64,000 nucleotides of DNA from Cytophagales bacterium (lineage in GTDB: Bacteria > Bacteroidota > Bacteroidia > Cytophagales > Flammeovirgaceae): positions 1 through 64,000 of the forward strand of contig JANWWC010000002.1 of the NCBI GenBank assembly GCA_025056215.1, written 5' to 3'. The notes below the pieces were generated by a model. It was not told where the DNA came from. It worked only from the letters and a program-made list of their open reading frames with translations, and ran no database searches. Below, piece after piece: positions 37,104 through 45,316 of the stretch; position 1 is the first letter of the stretch, and the number at the start of each line of letters is the position of its first letter. Both the position numbers and the translations under genes were made by a program.

Positions 37104-37466
37104 TTACGCTAAAGAGGCAGGATGTGGAGGGTGAAAAATAGCGTTTATTGCTTCACTACCTAAAGAAAAGCTGTAAGGAACTGGATTAAATTCTTTAATG
37201 ATCTTACAATAAGAAAAATCCCATACAAGAAGTGGACAGCAATAAAGTATTTCAAACTTGAATTTAATTAAGTCGAATGCTTGAGCTTCTGTTTTATTAA
37301 GTTGCTTTTTTAGATAACATTTCCCTTGACAAAGTGGTACTTTTTTTTCGCATAAGTACTCGCTAACATAGCGGCGATTGAGCTGAAAACTCACCCAAAC
37401 GAGCCCCTTTGACGCTATCTGCAAAATAAATAAAAATGCTATTGCGAAAGAAAATATCTTTTTCAT
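37104..37466 (-). CDS. Small exported or membrane-anchored Cys-rich protein (C-x-GKCYLKKQ family)
   Basis: A 120-residue protein. The start at 37466 (MKKIFSFAIAFLFIL) fits the promoter and the MKK start of its relative at 58587; a longer in-frame start at 37514 would include the promoter. One N-terminal hydrophobic segment is followed by LCEKKVPLCQGKCYLKKQLNK (C39, C46, C50) and a tail with IFHPPHP. The 122-residue protein that opens the second locus shares the segment and motif. I recall similar small Bacteroidota proteins near metal genes but know no function. Cys and His groups suggest copper or another soft metal. Confidence 0.7.
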   Translation of the reverse strand: MKKIFSFAIAFLFILQIASKGLVWVSFQLNRRYVSEYLCEKKVPLCQGKCYLKKQLNKTEAQAFDLIKFKFEILYCCPLLVWDFSYCKIIKEFNPVPYSFSLGSEAINAIFHPPHPASLA

Positions 37467-37471
37467 AGGCC

Positions 37472-37501
37472 CAAATATAAAAACTCTCAAAGGAGTTACA
37501 A
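37472..37501 (-). promoter_or_regulatory. Promoter of the first MbnP locus
   Basis: On the minus strand TTG (complement of 37499-37501) and TATATTTG (complement of 37472-37479) are 19 bases apart, a full match to the Bacteroidota promoter pattern. The -7 element ends only five bases before the ATG at 37466, so the mRNA would be leaderless or nearly so. Confidence 0.5.
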
Positions 37502-37515
37502 TTAAAACTCTCAAA
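37480..37515. repeat. Direct repeats AAAACTCTCAAA around the promoter of the first MbnP locus
   Basis: AAAACTCTCAAA occurs at 37480-37491 and 37504-37515, a 24-base period. One copy fills the spacer between the -33 and -7 elements and the other lies just upstream of -33, a placement suited to a repressor or activator. No regulator gene is adjacent. Confidence 0.5.
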
Positions 37516-37527
37516 AAAGTTTCAACT

Positions 37528-38235
37528 TTATAAGTTTAAATCGTTAAAGCGTTGCCAATCGCTGGTTTGAGGCAGCCGAGCAGAAACGACAAGTGGTACT
37601 TTTTGAACAGGATGGATAAAAGAAACTTGCCGAGAATGCAAACAAATGCTATGCTCATCGCGATTAGGTTGAGAAAATCCGTATTTTACATCTCCTTGAA
37701 TAGGACAACCTATCTTAGCAAGTTGCGCTCGAATTTGATGCGGACGTCCTGTAATAGGATTCACTTCTAATAGAAAGTAATTTCCTGCGCGAGCGATAAT
37801 TCGATACCGTAACTCAGCCTCTACTCCATTTCGAACAGGTTTATTAAAAGCCTTAACTGTATTTGTATTTCTATCTTTTAGAAGCCAGTGAAAAAGAGTG
37901 CCGCTATCATGCGGTGGTTTCATGCGTACAGCAGCCCAATACGTTTTTGTAATCTTTCGCTCTCGAAACAAGGCATGCATCCTTTCTAATCCTTTTGAGG
38001 TTTTAGCAAAAATAACTAGTCCGCTTACAGGTCTATCAATTCGATGGACTACGCCACAAAATGCTTCCCCTGGCTTTTGGTACTTGGTGCGCAAATATTC
38101 TTTCACTAACTCTACTAAACTAATATCTCCTGTATCATCTTCTTGCACCAGCATTCCAGCAGGCTTATTCACTATAATAAGATGATTATCTTCGTATAAT
38201 ATTTGCAACAAATTCTCTTTTGGCTCAAACTTCAT
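37528..38235 (-). CDS. RluA-family RNA pseudouridine synthase
   Basis: A 235-residue pseudouridine synthase of the RluA type without an S4 domain. It isomerises uridines in rRNA or tRNA; the target is not predictable. The catalytic Asp lies in VVHRIDRPVSGLVIFAKT (about residues 63-80). LYEDNHLIIVNKPAGMLVQ at the N-terminus and PITGRPHQIRAQLAKIGCPIQGDVKYG toward the C-terminus are family signatures. It lies upstream of the first MbnP locus on the same strand but has no evident functional tie. Confidence 0.93.
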   Translation of the reverse strand: MKFEPKENLLQILYEDNHLIIVNKPAGMLVQEDDTGDISLVELVKEYLRTKYQKPGEAFCGVVHRIDRPVSGLVIFAKTSKGLERMHALFRERKITKTYWAAVRMKPPHDSGTLFHWLLKDRNTNTVKAFNKPVRNGVEAELRYRIIARAGNYFLLEVNPITGRPHQIRAQLAKIGCPIQGDVKYGFSQPNRDEHSICLHSRQVSFIHPVQKVPLVVSARLPQTSDWQRFNDLNL

Positions 38236-38286
38236 GCTTATCGCTTAAAGACGCAAAACTAACATAGTAAAAAATAATTATAAAAA

Positions 38287-38300
38287 ATGATGCAAATCAT
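38287..38300. promoter_or_regulatory. Crp/Fnr-like inverted repeat upstream of uspA
   Basis: ATGAT-GCAA-ATCAT is a perfect 14-base inverted repeat with TGAT-N4-ATCA at its core, close to the FNR-type site TTGAT-N4-ATCAA. It is 50 bases upstream of uspA and also in the region upstream of the divergent RluA-type gene. A second inverted repeat, CCAATT-N5-AATTGG, lies at 38314-38330. Confidence 0.4.
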
Positions 38301-38350
38301 CTTTTTTTTAACGCCAATTCCCGAAATTGGAAATGATCGTTTCACCTTAA

Positions 38351-39241
38351 ATGTTTAACAAAATGAAACTTCGCAAAATTTGTGTTCCTTATGAGTTCAC
38401 AACTGAATCAGAAAATGCAGTACAAACAGCAGTAGCGATTGCTTCTAAGACTTCTTTTTGCACTATAGAACTTCTATATGTGATTATCCATTATACACCT
38501 GGAGTAAATACAGGCGGAGCCTTGAATATTGCAAGTGCAGTAAGCATGGATTATGGAATTACCGAGGTAGGTAAGATTACAAGTGTAGGAGAAACCTACG
38601 TAAAAGAACAATTTGAGCAAATAAGAAATAAGTACAGCCTATCAAACGTTCCTATCCGTTTCAGAATTATCCATGGAGAAGACGGTATCAATTTTGCTGA
38701 TGTATATACGCAAGAAGTAGCTGATTTAATAGTATATGGAGCAGAAAACGTAAAAGGCGCAGAAGATTGGTTTTTAGCTTCTGAGGCAGATGAAATTATT
38801 CGAAAATCCAAAACACCTGTATTGATTGTAAAAGGCGAAAAACCTATTACTTCCTTCGAAAAAATTGTATTTGCATCGCTTTTTGAAGATGTCACTCCAG
38901 AGGTAGCCTTTACGTTGCGCTATTGGCAAGAACTTTTAGGCTCTAAGTTATATTTTGTAAAATTTGTAGAAAGCGACAGTCATAGCCAGTATTTACAAGC
39001 ACAAAATGAAATGAAGTATTTTGCTGAAAAATACTCTTTCAAAAATTATCACGCCGAAGCATTTGAAAGCAGCGATGTTGAAAAGGGCATTTTAGAGTAT
39101 GCAAATAATATTAAAGCAGATATGATTGTAGTAATGAGCCACAAATCTTCAAGCTCATGGCTCAAATCTATGATTCGCAGTAGCACAGAACAACATTTGG
39201 CGAATCATTCTAATCTTCCTGTTTTGGTTCTTCACGAGTAG
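38351..39241 (+). CDS. Tandem-domain universal stress protein
   Basis: A 296-residue cytoplasmic protein made of two UspA domains (about 1-155 and 165-296). The first starts LRKICVPYEFTTESENAVQTAVAIA and ends SKTPVLIVKG; the second begins EKIVFASLFED and ends with LANHSNLPVLVLHE. The second domain has DMIVVMSHKSSSS near where ATP-binding members carry G-2x-G-9x-G(S/T); the glycines are not all present, so nucleotide binding is doubtful. A second in-frame ATG at 38363 is a possible start. The Crp/Fnr-like repeat upstream hints at oxygen- or stress-dependent control. Confidence 0.9.
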   Translation: MFNKMKLRKICVPYEFTTESENAVQTAVAIASKTSFCTIELLYVIIHYTPGVNTGGALNIASAVSMDYGITEVGKITSVGETYVKEQFEQIRNKYSLSNVPIRFRIIHGEDGINFADVYTQEVADLIVYGAENVKGAEDWFLASEADEIIRKSKTPVLIVKGEKPITSFEKIVFASLFEDVTPEVAFTLRYWQELLGSKLYFVKFVESDSHSQYLQAQNEMKYFAEKYSFKNYHAEAFESSDVEKGILEYANNIKADMIVVMSHKSSSSWLKSMIRSSTEQHLANHSNLPVLVLHE

Positions 39242-39338
39242 ATTAATTTTTTTAACTTTCCTCCTCATGTAGGATTTTTTTAGGAATTTCATAGAACCTA
39301 AAACAAGGAAGAGAAGAACGGATCACTTAAATTATAAA

Positions 39339-39373
39339 AAAACACCAGTCAGTTAGCTTTAGACTGGTGTTTT
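39339..39373. terminator. Bidirectional terminator between uspA and the TonB-dependent receptor
   Basis: AAAACACCAGTC (39339-39350) and GACTGGTGTTTT (39362-39373) form a perfect 12-bp stem with an 11-base loop. T-runs follow on both strands, so it can end uspA on the plus strand and the receptor gene on the minus strand. Confidence 0.85.
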
Positions 39374-39378
39374 AGATT

Positions 39379-41754
39379 TTAAAACTTTAGATGCGCTGTA
39401 ATAAATACACTTCTCAAAGGCTGAATTAAAAATCCTGGCACAAAATTGCCTGAATAAGTAGGATCTACAGGAGCCCCTGATGTGTAATATTTTTGATTGA
39501 ATAAATTGTTCACTTGTACGTTCAGGCTATGCTCTTTATAAAACTTCCAACGAAGGTATCCATCAAGAATATGAGAAGAAGGTACTTTAAAATCGGGATT
39601 ATTAGTAAGTTCCATAAATTGCTCACTGATATAACGCGCTGATAATCCTATTTGTAAAACTTCAAACGGACAGTATTGCACTCCATAATTGATGAGCCAT
39701 TCGGGAGAAAGAATTTGCTGAACGCTTTTGAATACTGCCGTATCCCCACTCCGATATTCTCTTACGCGAGACTGCATATAAGTGAGGTTTCCTAAAACCT
39801 GCCACTTCGGAGTAATATCATATTGATAATCTAACTCTATCCCTGCGCGATAGCTCGAAGGAACATTTTGTTGAATATCAATAAACCCGTTCACTATAGA
39901 ACCTATTGGAGTAATTTCGTTTTGAAAAAGCATGTAAAATCCGTTAAGTTCTACAAAAGAACGATTTTTACGATATTTTATACCTAACTCCAAATCGTTC
40001 ACATACTCTTCCTTAAAATAAGATGTATTGCGAACATTAATTAAATTAGAAGGCTTGATACGCCAACTTCCCAAAATATCATAACGCGTAGGTTCACGCC
40101 CCGTTCTTCCTAAAGAAATATAAGCTTGCAAATTCTGATTGACTTCATAAGTTAACCCCACTTTCGGATTTATAAATAACCAATTATAAGTAGGAATATT
40201 GAGCGTATCCGGATTAAAGATAGGAGTTCGCGCTTGTGGATCTAATTCATCGGTAAATGAATATTGCAGCTTCATATCCATACTCACTGCACGCAATTGC
40301 ACATCAGCATAAAATGTAGTCTTTCCTTGCGTATGCGATAGTTTAGCAAAAGCGCTTGCTTCATTTTTTTGCACCTTATCAAAATAATATGGATTTGATG
40401 CTTGCGGTAAGTAACCTTCCTTATTTTCTCGCAAAAAAGTATAAACATGTACTCCCGTACTCCAGTCTGTTCTGCCATTTAGTGAACGATTGTTAAAAAT
40501 TGACATAAAACCGAAATGGCGATTTTGTAAAGGATAATTAATATGAACTAACACGTTCTGAGCAGGAGAAGTAGAGTCTTTATTGGTAGTATACAATGGA
40601 AATGGAAAACCAAACGGGAATATACCGCCCGCTCCTCCATAGTACAACGAGGATGTAATTTTTTGACGCTGATGAAATGTGTGGATATGCTGAAGTTGTG
40701 CAAACTGTTGTCCAAAATCGTCTTTATCGTTCACATCAAGGCTGTTAGTTCTGTAATCTCTTTCTAAAACATTTTTAGGCTCATTTAAATAAGCCAGTTG
40801 GTTTTTAGTTTGTCCATTAAAAGCGGTGAGCTTAAAAATGTCTTTTTTTCCAAAATAACCTCCTGAAAAAAAGAAAGAGTAAGATTCAGTTCCAGAATTT
40901 TTTTTGAAACCATCTGTAGTAATTTGCGAAAAACGCCCATAGAAAGCAAAATTATTAGGCAACAGTCCTGTTTTGTATTCTGCAGAAAGTTTGTGCGTAT
41001 TAAAAGAACCCGTAGTATATTGCAAATCGCCAGAAGATTTTCCTTCATTCAGATTAGCAGATTCGAAATTAATAGAACCTGCGTATGAAGCTGTCCCATT
41101 TACAGAAGTGCCTACTCCGCGCTGAATCTGAAAAGATTGAACACTGTTCATGATATCGGTAAAATTAGAAAAATACACTCCTTGATCAATCATATCGTTT
41201 AAAGGAACTCCATTAAGAGTAATATTTACACGCTTCTGAGGCATACCACGTAGGCGAAAATCTCCATAGTTTGTAAAGCCGGTTCCTGCTTGGGTACTTG
41301 TAATAAAAGAAGGACTCAATTTTTCCATTAAAAATAAGCCATCTTGCCCTATCATCTTTGCTTCTATCTGCTGAAGTTCTACCGTTTTTTGAGTGACGGG
41401 AGTTTGCTCATCAGCTCGATAACTATCTGTAATAATAATTTCGGGCAAAGAGGTCACCTTTGTAAACTGAACATCAATTACTAAGTTGCTTTGCGAAAGT
41501 TCTACATTTTCTGTTTTAGACTCATAGCCCAAATAAGAAAAAGTAATCGTATAAGTGCCAGGCTTCAAATTAGAAAGCGTGTAGTTTCCTTCTGCATCTG
41601 AAACCGTTCCCTTAAAAGTCTGATTGAGAATAATCGTAGCACCCGATAAAGGAGCTCCGTTTTCATCAGTAACTTTTCCAGAAATACTCAATTGCTGTGC
41701 TTTAAGATGAAAGAAACATCCTATTAAAAAGAAAAAGAAAACCTGTTTTTTCAT
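39379..41754 (-). CDS. TonB-dependent outer-membrane receptor under a TPP riboswitch, probable thiamine importer
   Basis: A 791-residue outer-membrane receptor. The start at 41754 gives a signal peptide (MKKQVFFFFLIGCFFHLKAQ); the open frame continues upstream through the riboswitch and is not coding there. A CarboxypepD_reg-like domain (SGKVTDENGAPLSGATI, about 25-105) precedes the plug (FRLRGMPQKRVNITLNGVPLNDMID) and the 22-strand barrel, ending AHLKF. The TPP aptamer in the leader points to thiamine or a thiamine precursor as cargo, as described for riboswitch-linked receptors in Bacteroides. No periplasmic or inner-membrane thiamine transporter lies nearby. Confidence 0.92.
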   Translation of the reverse strand: MKKQVFFFFLIGCFFHLKAQQLSISGKVTDENGAPLSGATIILNQTFKGTVSDAEGNYTLSNLKPGTYTITFSYLGYESKTENVELSQSNLVIDVQFTKVTSLPEIIITDSYRADEQTPVTQKTVELQQIEAKMIGQDGLFLMEKLSPSFITSTQAGTGFTNYGDFRLRGMPQKRVNITLNGVPLNDMIDQGVYFSNFTDIMNSVQSFQIQRGVGTSVNGTASYAGSINFESANLNEGKSSGDLQYTTGSFNTHKLSAEYKTGLLPNNFAFYGRFSQITTDGFKKNSGTESYSFFFSGGYFGKKDIFKLTAFNGQTKNQLAYLNEPKNVLERDYRTNSLDVNDKDDFGQQFAQLQHIHTFHQRQKITSSLYYGGAGGIFPFGFPFPLYTTNKDSTSPAQNVLVHINYPLQNRHFGFMSIFNNRSLNGRTDWSTGVHVYTFLRENKEGYLPQASNPYYFDKVQKNEASAFAKLSHTQGKTTFYADVQLRAVSMDMKLQYSFTDELDPQARTPIFNPDTLNIPTYNWLFINPKVGLTYEVNQNLQAYISLGRTGREPTRYDILGSWRIKPSNLINVRNTSYFKEEYVNDLELGIKYRKNRSFVELNGFYMLFQNEITPIGSIVNGFIDIQQNVPSSYRAGIELDYQYDITPKWQVLGNLTYMQSRVREYRSGDTAVFKSVQQILSPEWLINYGVQYCPFEVLQIGLSARYISEQFMELTNNPDFKVPSSHILDGYLRWKFYKEHSLNVQVNNLFNQKYYTSGAPVDPTYSGNFVPGFLIQPLRSVFITAHLKF

Positions 41755-41846
41755 AACATAAAACATTTTAGTTGTTAAAAAAACAGGGGGAATTTTTGGG
41801 ATAAACCCGTGCAAGGTGGGACACGTTCCGCGGCACGTGCTACGCT

Positions 41847-41920
41847 CACACTTCCCTACGACGGTACTAACCGTATCAGGTTCATTGGGTATAATCTCAG
41901 CCAAAAGGCACCCCCGTGTG
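41847..41920 (-). promoter_or_regulatory. TPP riboswitch (THI element)
   Basis: The minus strand contains the conserved thiamine pyrophosphate aptamer: GGGGTGCC, GGCTGAGA, ACCC, TGAACCTGAT, a short variable stem (GG...CC) and GTAGGGAA, closed by the P1 stem CACAC/GTGTG. It lies about 90 bases upstream of the receptor start. Between aptamer and gene, CCCCTGT (complement of 41783-41789), directly before a run of seven T, can pair with ACGGGGG at the 5' end of the aptamer, a plausible expression platform. The full gap 41755-42058 otherwise has no gene. Confidence 0.95.
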
Positions 41921-41988
41921 AAATACTGTTACAAAGAAAAAAAACTTCGAACTATTTTTCCAAATTTTTCCTATTAGCAAAACTAATA

Positions 41989-41996
41989 TAGATTTG
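41989..41996 (+). promoter_or_regulatory. -7 element upstream of the GH88 gene
   Basis: TAGATTTG matches TAnnTTTG, 62 bases before the start of the GH88 gene. No clear TTG is found at the expected spacing, so support is limited. Confidence 0.35.
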
Positions 41997-42058
41997 TAGC
42001 ACGTGTTTTTTTAAAAGTCTCTGGAAAAAGAATTCAGTCTTGTAAAAACTAATGGATA

Positions 42059-43282
42059 ATGAAAAAACTAGTTACTTTAGTAAGTTTAATGATTTGCATG
42101 TGGAGTTGCGATTCCCAAAAAGAAAATACTCAAGATAAATTTACTTGCGTAGACGTAGAAAAGCAAATTCGATATTGTGAAAAGCAACTTCGCAAATCTG
42201 TTGAAAACTTAGACCCACAACAAAAAAAACTTCCCCGTAATATCGAACATGGTGAGGCAACGTGGTCGTGCAGTCATTGGAGCGGATGGACTGCCGGTTT
42301 TTATCCAGGAATTCTCTGGTATATGTACGAAGCTACAAATGATAACTATTGGAAAGAAAAAGCAACTGAGTGGACTCTCGTATTAGATTCTAATAAGTGC
42401 CGCGACTGGAAAGATCACGACTTAGGATTCGTCATGTACTGTAGTTATGGAAACGCCTACCGCCTTACAAAAGATACTTCTTGGCTTTCTCCTATCTACA
42501 TGGCAGCCGATACGCTCATGACTTTATTCAACCCACAAGTAGGAACTATCCTTTCTTGGCCTTGGATGAAACGCAAAAAAGGTTGGCCCCACAACACAAT
42601 TATTGATAATATGATGAACCTCGAAATGCTGATGTTTGTCGCTCAGATGAAAAACGATGAACGCTATCGCCAAGTAGCTATACAACACGCAAATATGACA
42701 AAACAACACCATTTCAGAGACGATTTTACAACTTATCACGTTATAGTGTACGATAGCGCCCGCCCTGTTCCCTTGCAAAAAGTTACTTTTCAAGGTTATG
42801 CAGATAACTCTATGTGGGCACGCGGACAAGCATGGGCAATTTATGGTTTTACAATGATGTACCGTTTTACAAAACAAAAAGAATATCTCGTGCAGGCTCA
42901 AAAAGCTGCAGACGTGTATTTAGAACGATTACCAGAAGATTATATACCTTATTGGGATTTTATGGCGCCCAATATCCCTCATGAAGAACGCGACGCATCA
43001 GCGGCAGCTATTACCGCTTCAGCTCTGATTGAATTGGCTGATCATTCTGAAGAACCACTGCGTCAAAAATATTTCCAATCTTCTCAAAAAATGCTCGCTA
43101 CGCTTTCTTCGGAGGAATATTTAGCAGACGACAAAAATCACGCTTTTTTGTTGCATAGCGTTGGTTTTAAACCTGCAGGAGGAGAAATTGATATGCCAAT
43201 TATTTACGCCGATTACTATTATCTAGAAGCTCTTTTACGCACAAAACAATTCAAAGAAAAATATCCAAACAGTTGTATGTAA
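42059..43282 (+). CDS. GH88-family unsaturated glucuronyl hydrolase, lipoprotein
   Basis: A 407-residue (alpha/alpha)6-barrel enzyme of glycoside hydrolase family 88. It removes the unsaturated uronic acid that polysaccharide lyases leave at oligosaccharide ends. The lipobox MWSC (Cys16) indicates a lipoprotein. Catalytic Asp candidates sit in DHDLGF (about residues 121-126) and IIDNMMNLEML; further signatures are HWSGWTAGF, QGYADNSMWARGQAW and RDASAAAITASAL. No lyase or SusC/D pair is nearby. It is followed after one base by the OmpA-family gene and then ung, suggesting one transcript. Confidence 0.9.
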   Translation: MKKLVTLVSLMICMWSCDSQKENTQDKFTCVDVEKQIRYCEKQLRKSVENLDPQQKKLPRNIEHGEATWSCSHWSGWTAGFYPGILWYMYEATNDNYWKEKATEWTLVLDSNKCRDWKDHDLGFVMYCSYGNAYRLTKDTSWLSPIYMAADTLMTLFNPQVGTILSWPWMKRKKGWPHNTIIDNMMNLEMLMFVAQMKNDERYRQVAIQHANMTKQHHFRDDFTTYHVIVYDSARPVPLQKVTFQGYADNSMWARGQAWAIYGFTMMYRFTKQKEYLVQAQKAADVYLERLPEDYIPYWDFMAPNIPHEERDASAAAITASALIELADHSEEPLRQKYFQSSQKMLATLSSEEYLADDKNHAFLLHSVGFKPAGGEIDMPIIYADYYYLEALLRTKQFKEKYPNSCM

Positions 43283-43283
43283 T

Positions 43284-44528
43284 ATGAAAACCTATGCTTT
43301 TGTATGTGTTTTTTTAGTAGTAAGCATTTTTCTACCAGTAAGCGCCCAAATTTATTGGGCTTATGGAATCATTCACACCACAGACCCCTCTCCAGAACAG
43401 CACCAACTTTCTGCCATACTTGGAGAACCAGACGCAGATGAAACGGGTACACAAAGCAAAAACGCCTGGACAGTAAAATTTAACCAACAAAAAACCACTT
43501 CAGTAACGGTAGGCTTTGAAAAATTTATTCCTGTTCAAAAAATATTTGTTGCAGAAAACCTCGGTATTAGTCCCAAAGAAATTATTTTGATTGACGAACA
43601 AGGCTTTGAAAGAGATAGATATGTGATTAATGATAATTTCGACGTATCTCTAGATATCGTAAGCAAAATCTCACACGTTACACGATATTATAAGACTAAT
43701 TATTTAGTTTCTGCAGTGAAACTTATTGTAAGTCAATCGTTGTTAGGCGATGAAATCAGCCAAGTAGATGCTATTGGCATTTCTGAATACGATATAAGTT
43801 ATATACGCCCTACCCAAAAGCCTAATATTTATCAAATATATGCTGAAAGTGGATTAGATGAAACTCATCTTGAAGCCTCTACACTCTCTACTCCTATTAC
43901 GCTTAGCGGCGAAATTACTGAAACTTATTCAGAAGAACCTATAGACAGTGTCATGCTTTATTTTATCGAACATAAAAATCAAACCTTGCAAACTACTCGT
44001 ACCGACATCCGAGGAATTTATAAAATTGTCCTTTCTCCTGCTGTATATTCAGTAATTACAATGAAAGAAGGATATTTAGCTTCTTCCCCCAAAGTTATTC
44101 ACTTAGACAAAGCTGAAAAAAATGAATTACAATTAGACATGCAACTAACAGAAATGATACCAGACACTACTTATAAGTTTTATAACATCGAATTCCAGCC
44201 CAATTCATTAGAATTTGAAGCGTCTTCTATTCCTATCTTAGAACGATTTCGAAGAACATTAGAAGCCAATCCTAATATTATCGTGAGCATAAGCGTTCAT
44301 ACAGATTCAAGAGGAAACGATGAATATAACCTCAAGCTATCTCAACAGCGCGCAAAACGAATTTTTGAATATTTAGTAGAAAAAAATATAGATCCTTCTC
44401 GCTTAAAAGCAGAAGGTTTTGGTGAGACACAATTAATCAACCATTGTAAAAATGGAGTGCTCTGTTCTAATGAAGAACATCTTCAAAATAGAAGAGTGGA
44501 GTTTAAAATTACTGGATATTTGAAGTAA
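43284..44528 (+). CDS. OmpA-family protein with N-terminal beta domain and CarboxypepD_reg-like module
   Basis: A 414-residue exported protein. A signal peptide ends near LPVSAQ (about residue 22). The first domain (about 25-175) is beta-rich and unassigned (ILGEPDADETG, FIPVQKIFVAENL). A CarboxypepD_reg-like module follows (ITLSGEITETYSEEPIDSV, about 205-285). The C-terminal OmpA/MotB peptidoglycan-binding domain (about 295-410) has HTDSRGNDEYNLKLSQQRAKRIFEYL, and LQNRRVEFKI at the end. It probably links the outer membrane to the wall. It sits between the GH88 gene and ung with almost no spacing. Confidence 0.88.
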   Translation: MKTYAFVCVFLVVSIFLPVSAQIYWAYGIIHTTDPSPEQHQLSAILGEPDADETGTQSKNAWTVKFNQQKTTSVTVGFEKFIPVQKIFVAENLGISPKEIILIDEQGFERDRYVINDNFDVSLDIVSKISHVTRYYKTNYLVSAVKLIVSQSLLGDEISQVDAIGISEYDISYIRPTQKPNIYQIYAESGLDETHLEASTLSTPITLSGEITETYSEEPIDSVMLYFIEHKNQTLQTTRTDIRGIYKIVLSPAVYSVITMKEGYLASSPKVIHLDKAEKNELQLDMQLTEMIPDTTYKFYNIEFQPNSLEFEASSIPILERFRRTLEANPNIIVSISVHTDSRGNDEYNLKLSQQRAKRIFEYLVEKNIDPSRLKAEGFGETQLINHCKNGVLCSNEEHLQNRRVEFKITGYLK

Positions 44529-44530
44529 GC

Positions 44531-45217
44531 ATGATAGATGTTAAAATAGAACCTTCTTGGAAAAGAAAATTACAATCAGAATTTGAACAACCTTATTTTG
44601 AAGCACTCGTTAAGTTTGTCAAGCAAGAATATCAAAACGCAAAAACCCTTCCGAATGCTCCTAAAATTTATCCGCCTGGTAGCTTAATTTTCAATGCTTT
44701 CGATAAATGTCCCTTCGAAAATGTAAAGGTTGTTCTATTAGGGCAAGATCCTTATCATGGAGAAGGACAAGCCAACGGCATGTGTTTTGCTGTAAACGAA
44801 GGGGTTCCCTTTCCTCCTTCCCTACAAAACATTTTTCAAGAACTTCATGACGATTTAGGCAAACCAATTCCTACCTCAGGAACATTGCTCAATTGGGCAA
44901 AACAGGGCGTTTTGCTTCTCAATGCTACGCTCACCGTTCGAGAAGGACAACCAGGCTCTCATCAGAATAAAGGTTGGGAAATTTTTACAGATAAAGTAAT
45001 TCGAATTATTTCACAAGAAAAAAATCATGTCGTTTTTTTACTATGGGGAGCTTATGCTCAAAAAAAAGAAATACTCATCGACGCTTCTAAACACTGTATC
45101 CTCAAAGCAGCTCATCCTTCTCCTCTCTCCGCTCATAAAGGCTTTTTCGGATGCAAACATTTTAGCAAAGCTAACCAGTACCTCCTTCAACATGGAAAAC
45201 AGCCGATTGATTGGTAA
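44531..45217 (+). CDS. ung: Uracil-DNA glycosylase, family 1
   Basis: Excises uracil from DNA to start base-excision repair. The 228-residue protein has the water-activating motif GQDPYHGEGQANG (catalytic Asp about residue 71), the proline-rich VPFPPSLQNIF and the leucine/histidine loop AHPSPLSAHKGFFGCKHFS. It is the third gene of a tight plus-strand group, starting two bases after the OmpA-family stop. Confidence 0.97.
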   Translation: MIDVKIEPSWKRKLQSEFEQPYFEALVKFVKQEYQNAKTLPNAPKIYPPGSLIFNAFDKCPFENVKVVLLGQDPYHGEGQANGMCFAVNEGVPFPPSLQNIFQELHDDLGKPIPTSGTLLNWAKQGVLLLNATLTVREGQPGSHQNKGWEIFTDKVIRIISQEKNHVVFLLWGAYAQKKEILIDASKHCILKAAHPSPLSAHKGFFGCKHFSKANQYLLQHGKQPIDW

Positions 45218-45316
45218 ATAATCTTTTCAAAGGTTTCTAAAAGACTGTTAATCGCTCAACAAATTCGACAACTTTTTGAAGCTAATATGCGTATTAATTT
45301 TAAAAATGGTATTATT

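Noticed and set aside
34128-37466. Methanobactin biosynthesis cluster
   Set aside because: MbnP and MbnH relatives are present but no MbnB/MbnC-like genes or precursor peptide with paired Cys core next to them; the small Cys-rich protein is too long and membrane-anchored.
41755-41904. Upstream extension of the TonB-dependent receptor frame to 41904
   Set aside because: The extension runs through the expression platform and overlaps the TPP aptamer, and the ATG at 41754 gives a proper signal peptide.
42524-42901. 125-codon minus-strand frame
   Set aside because: Antisense to the GH88 gene, no family match.
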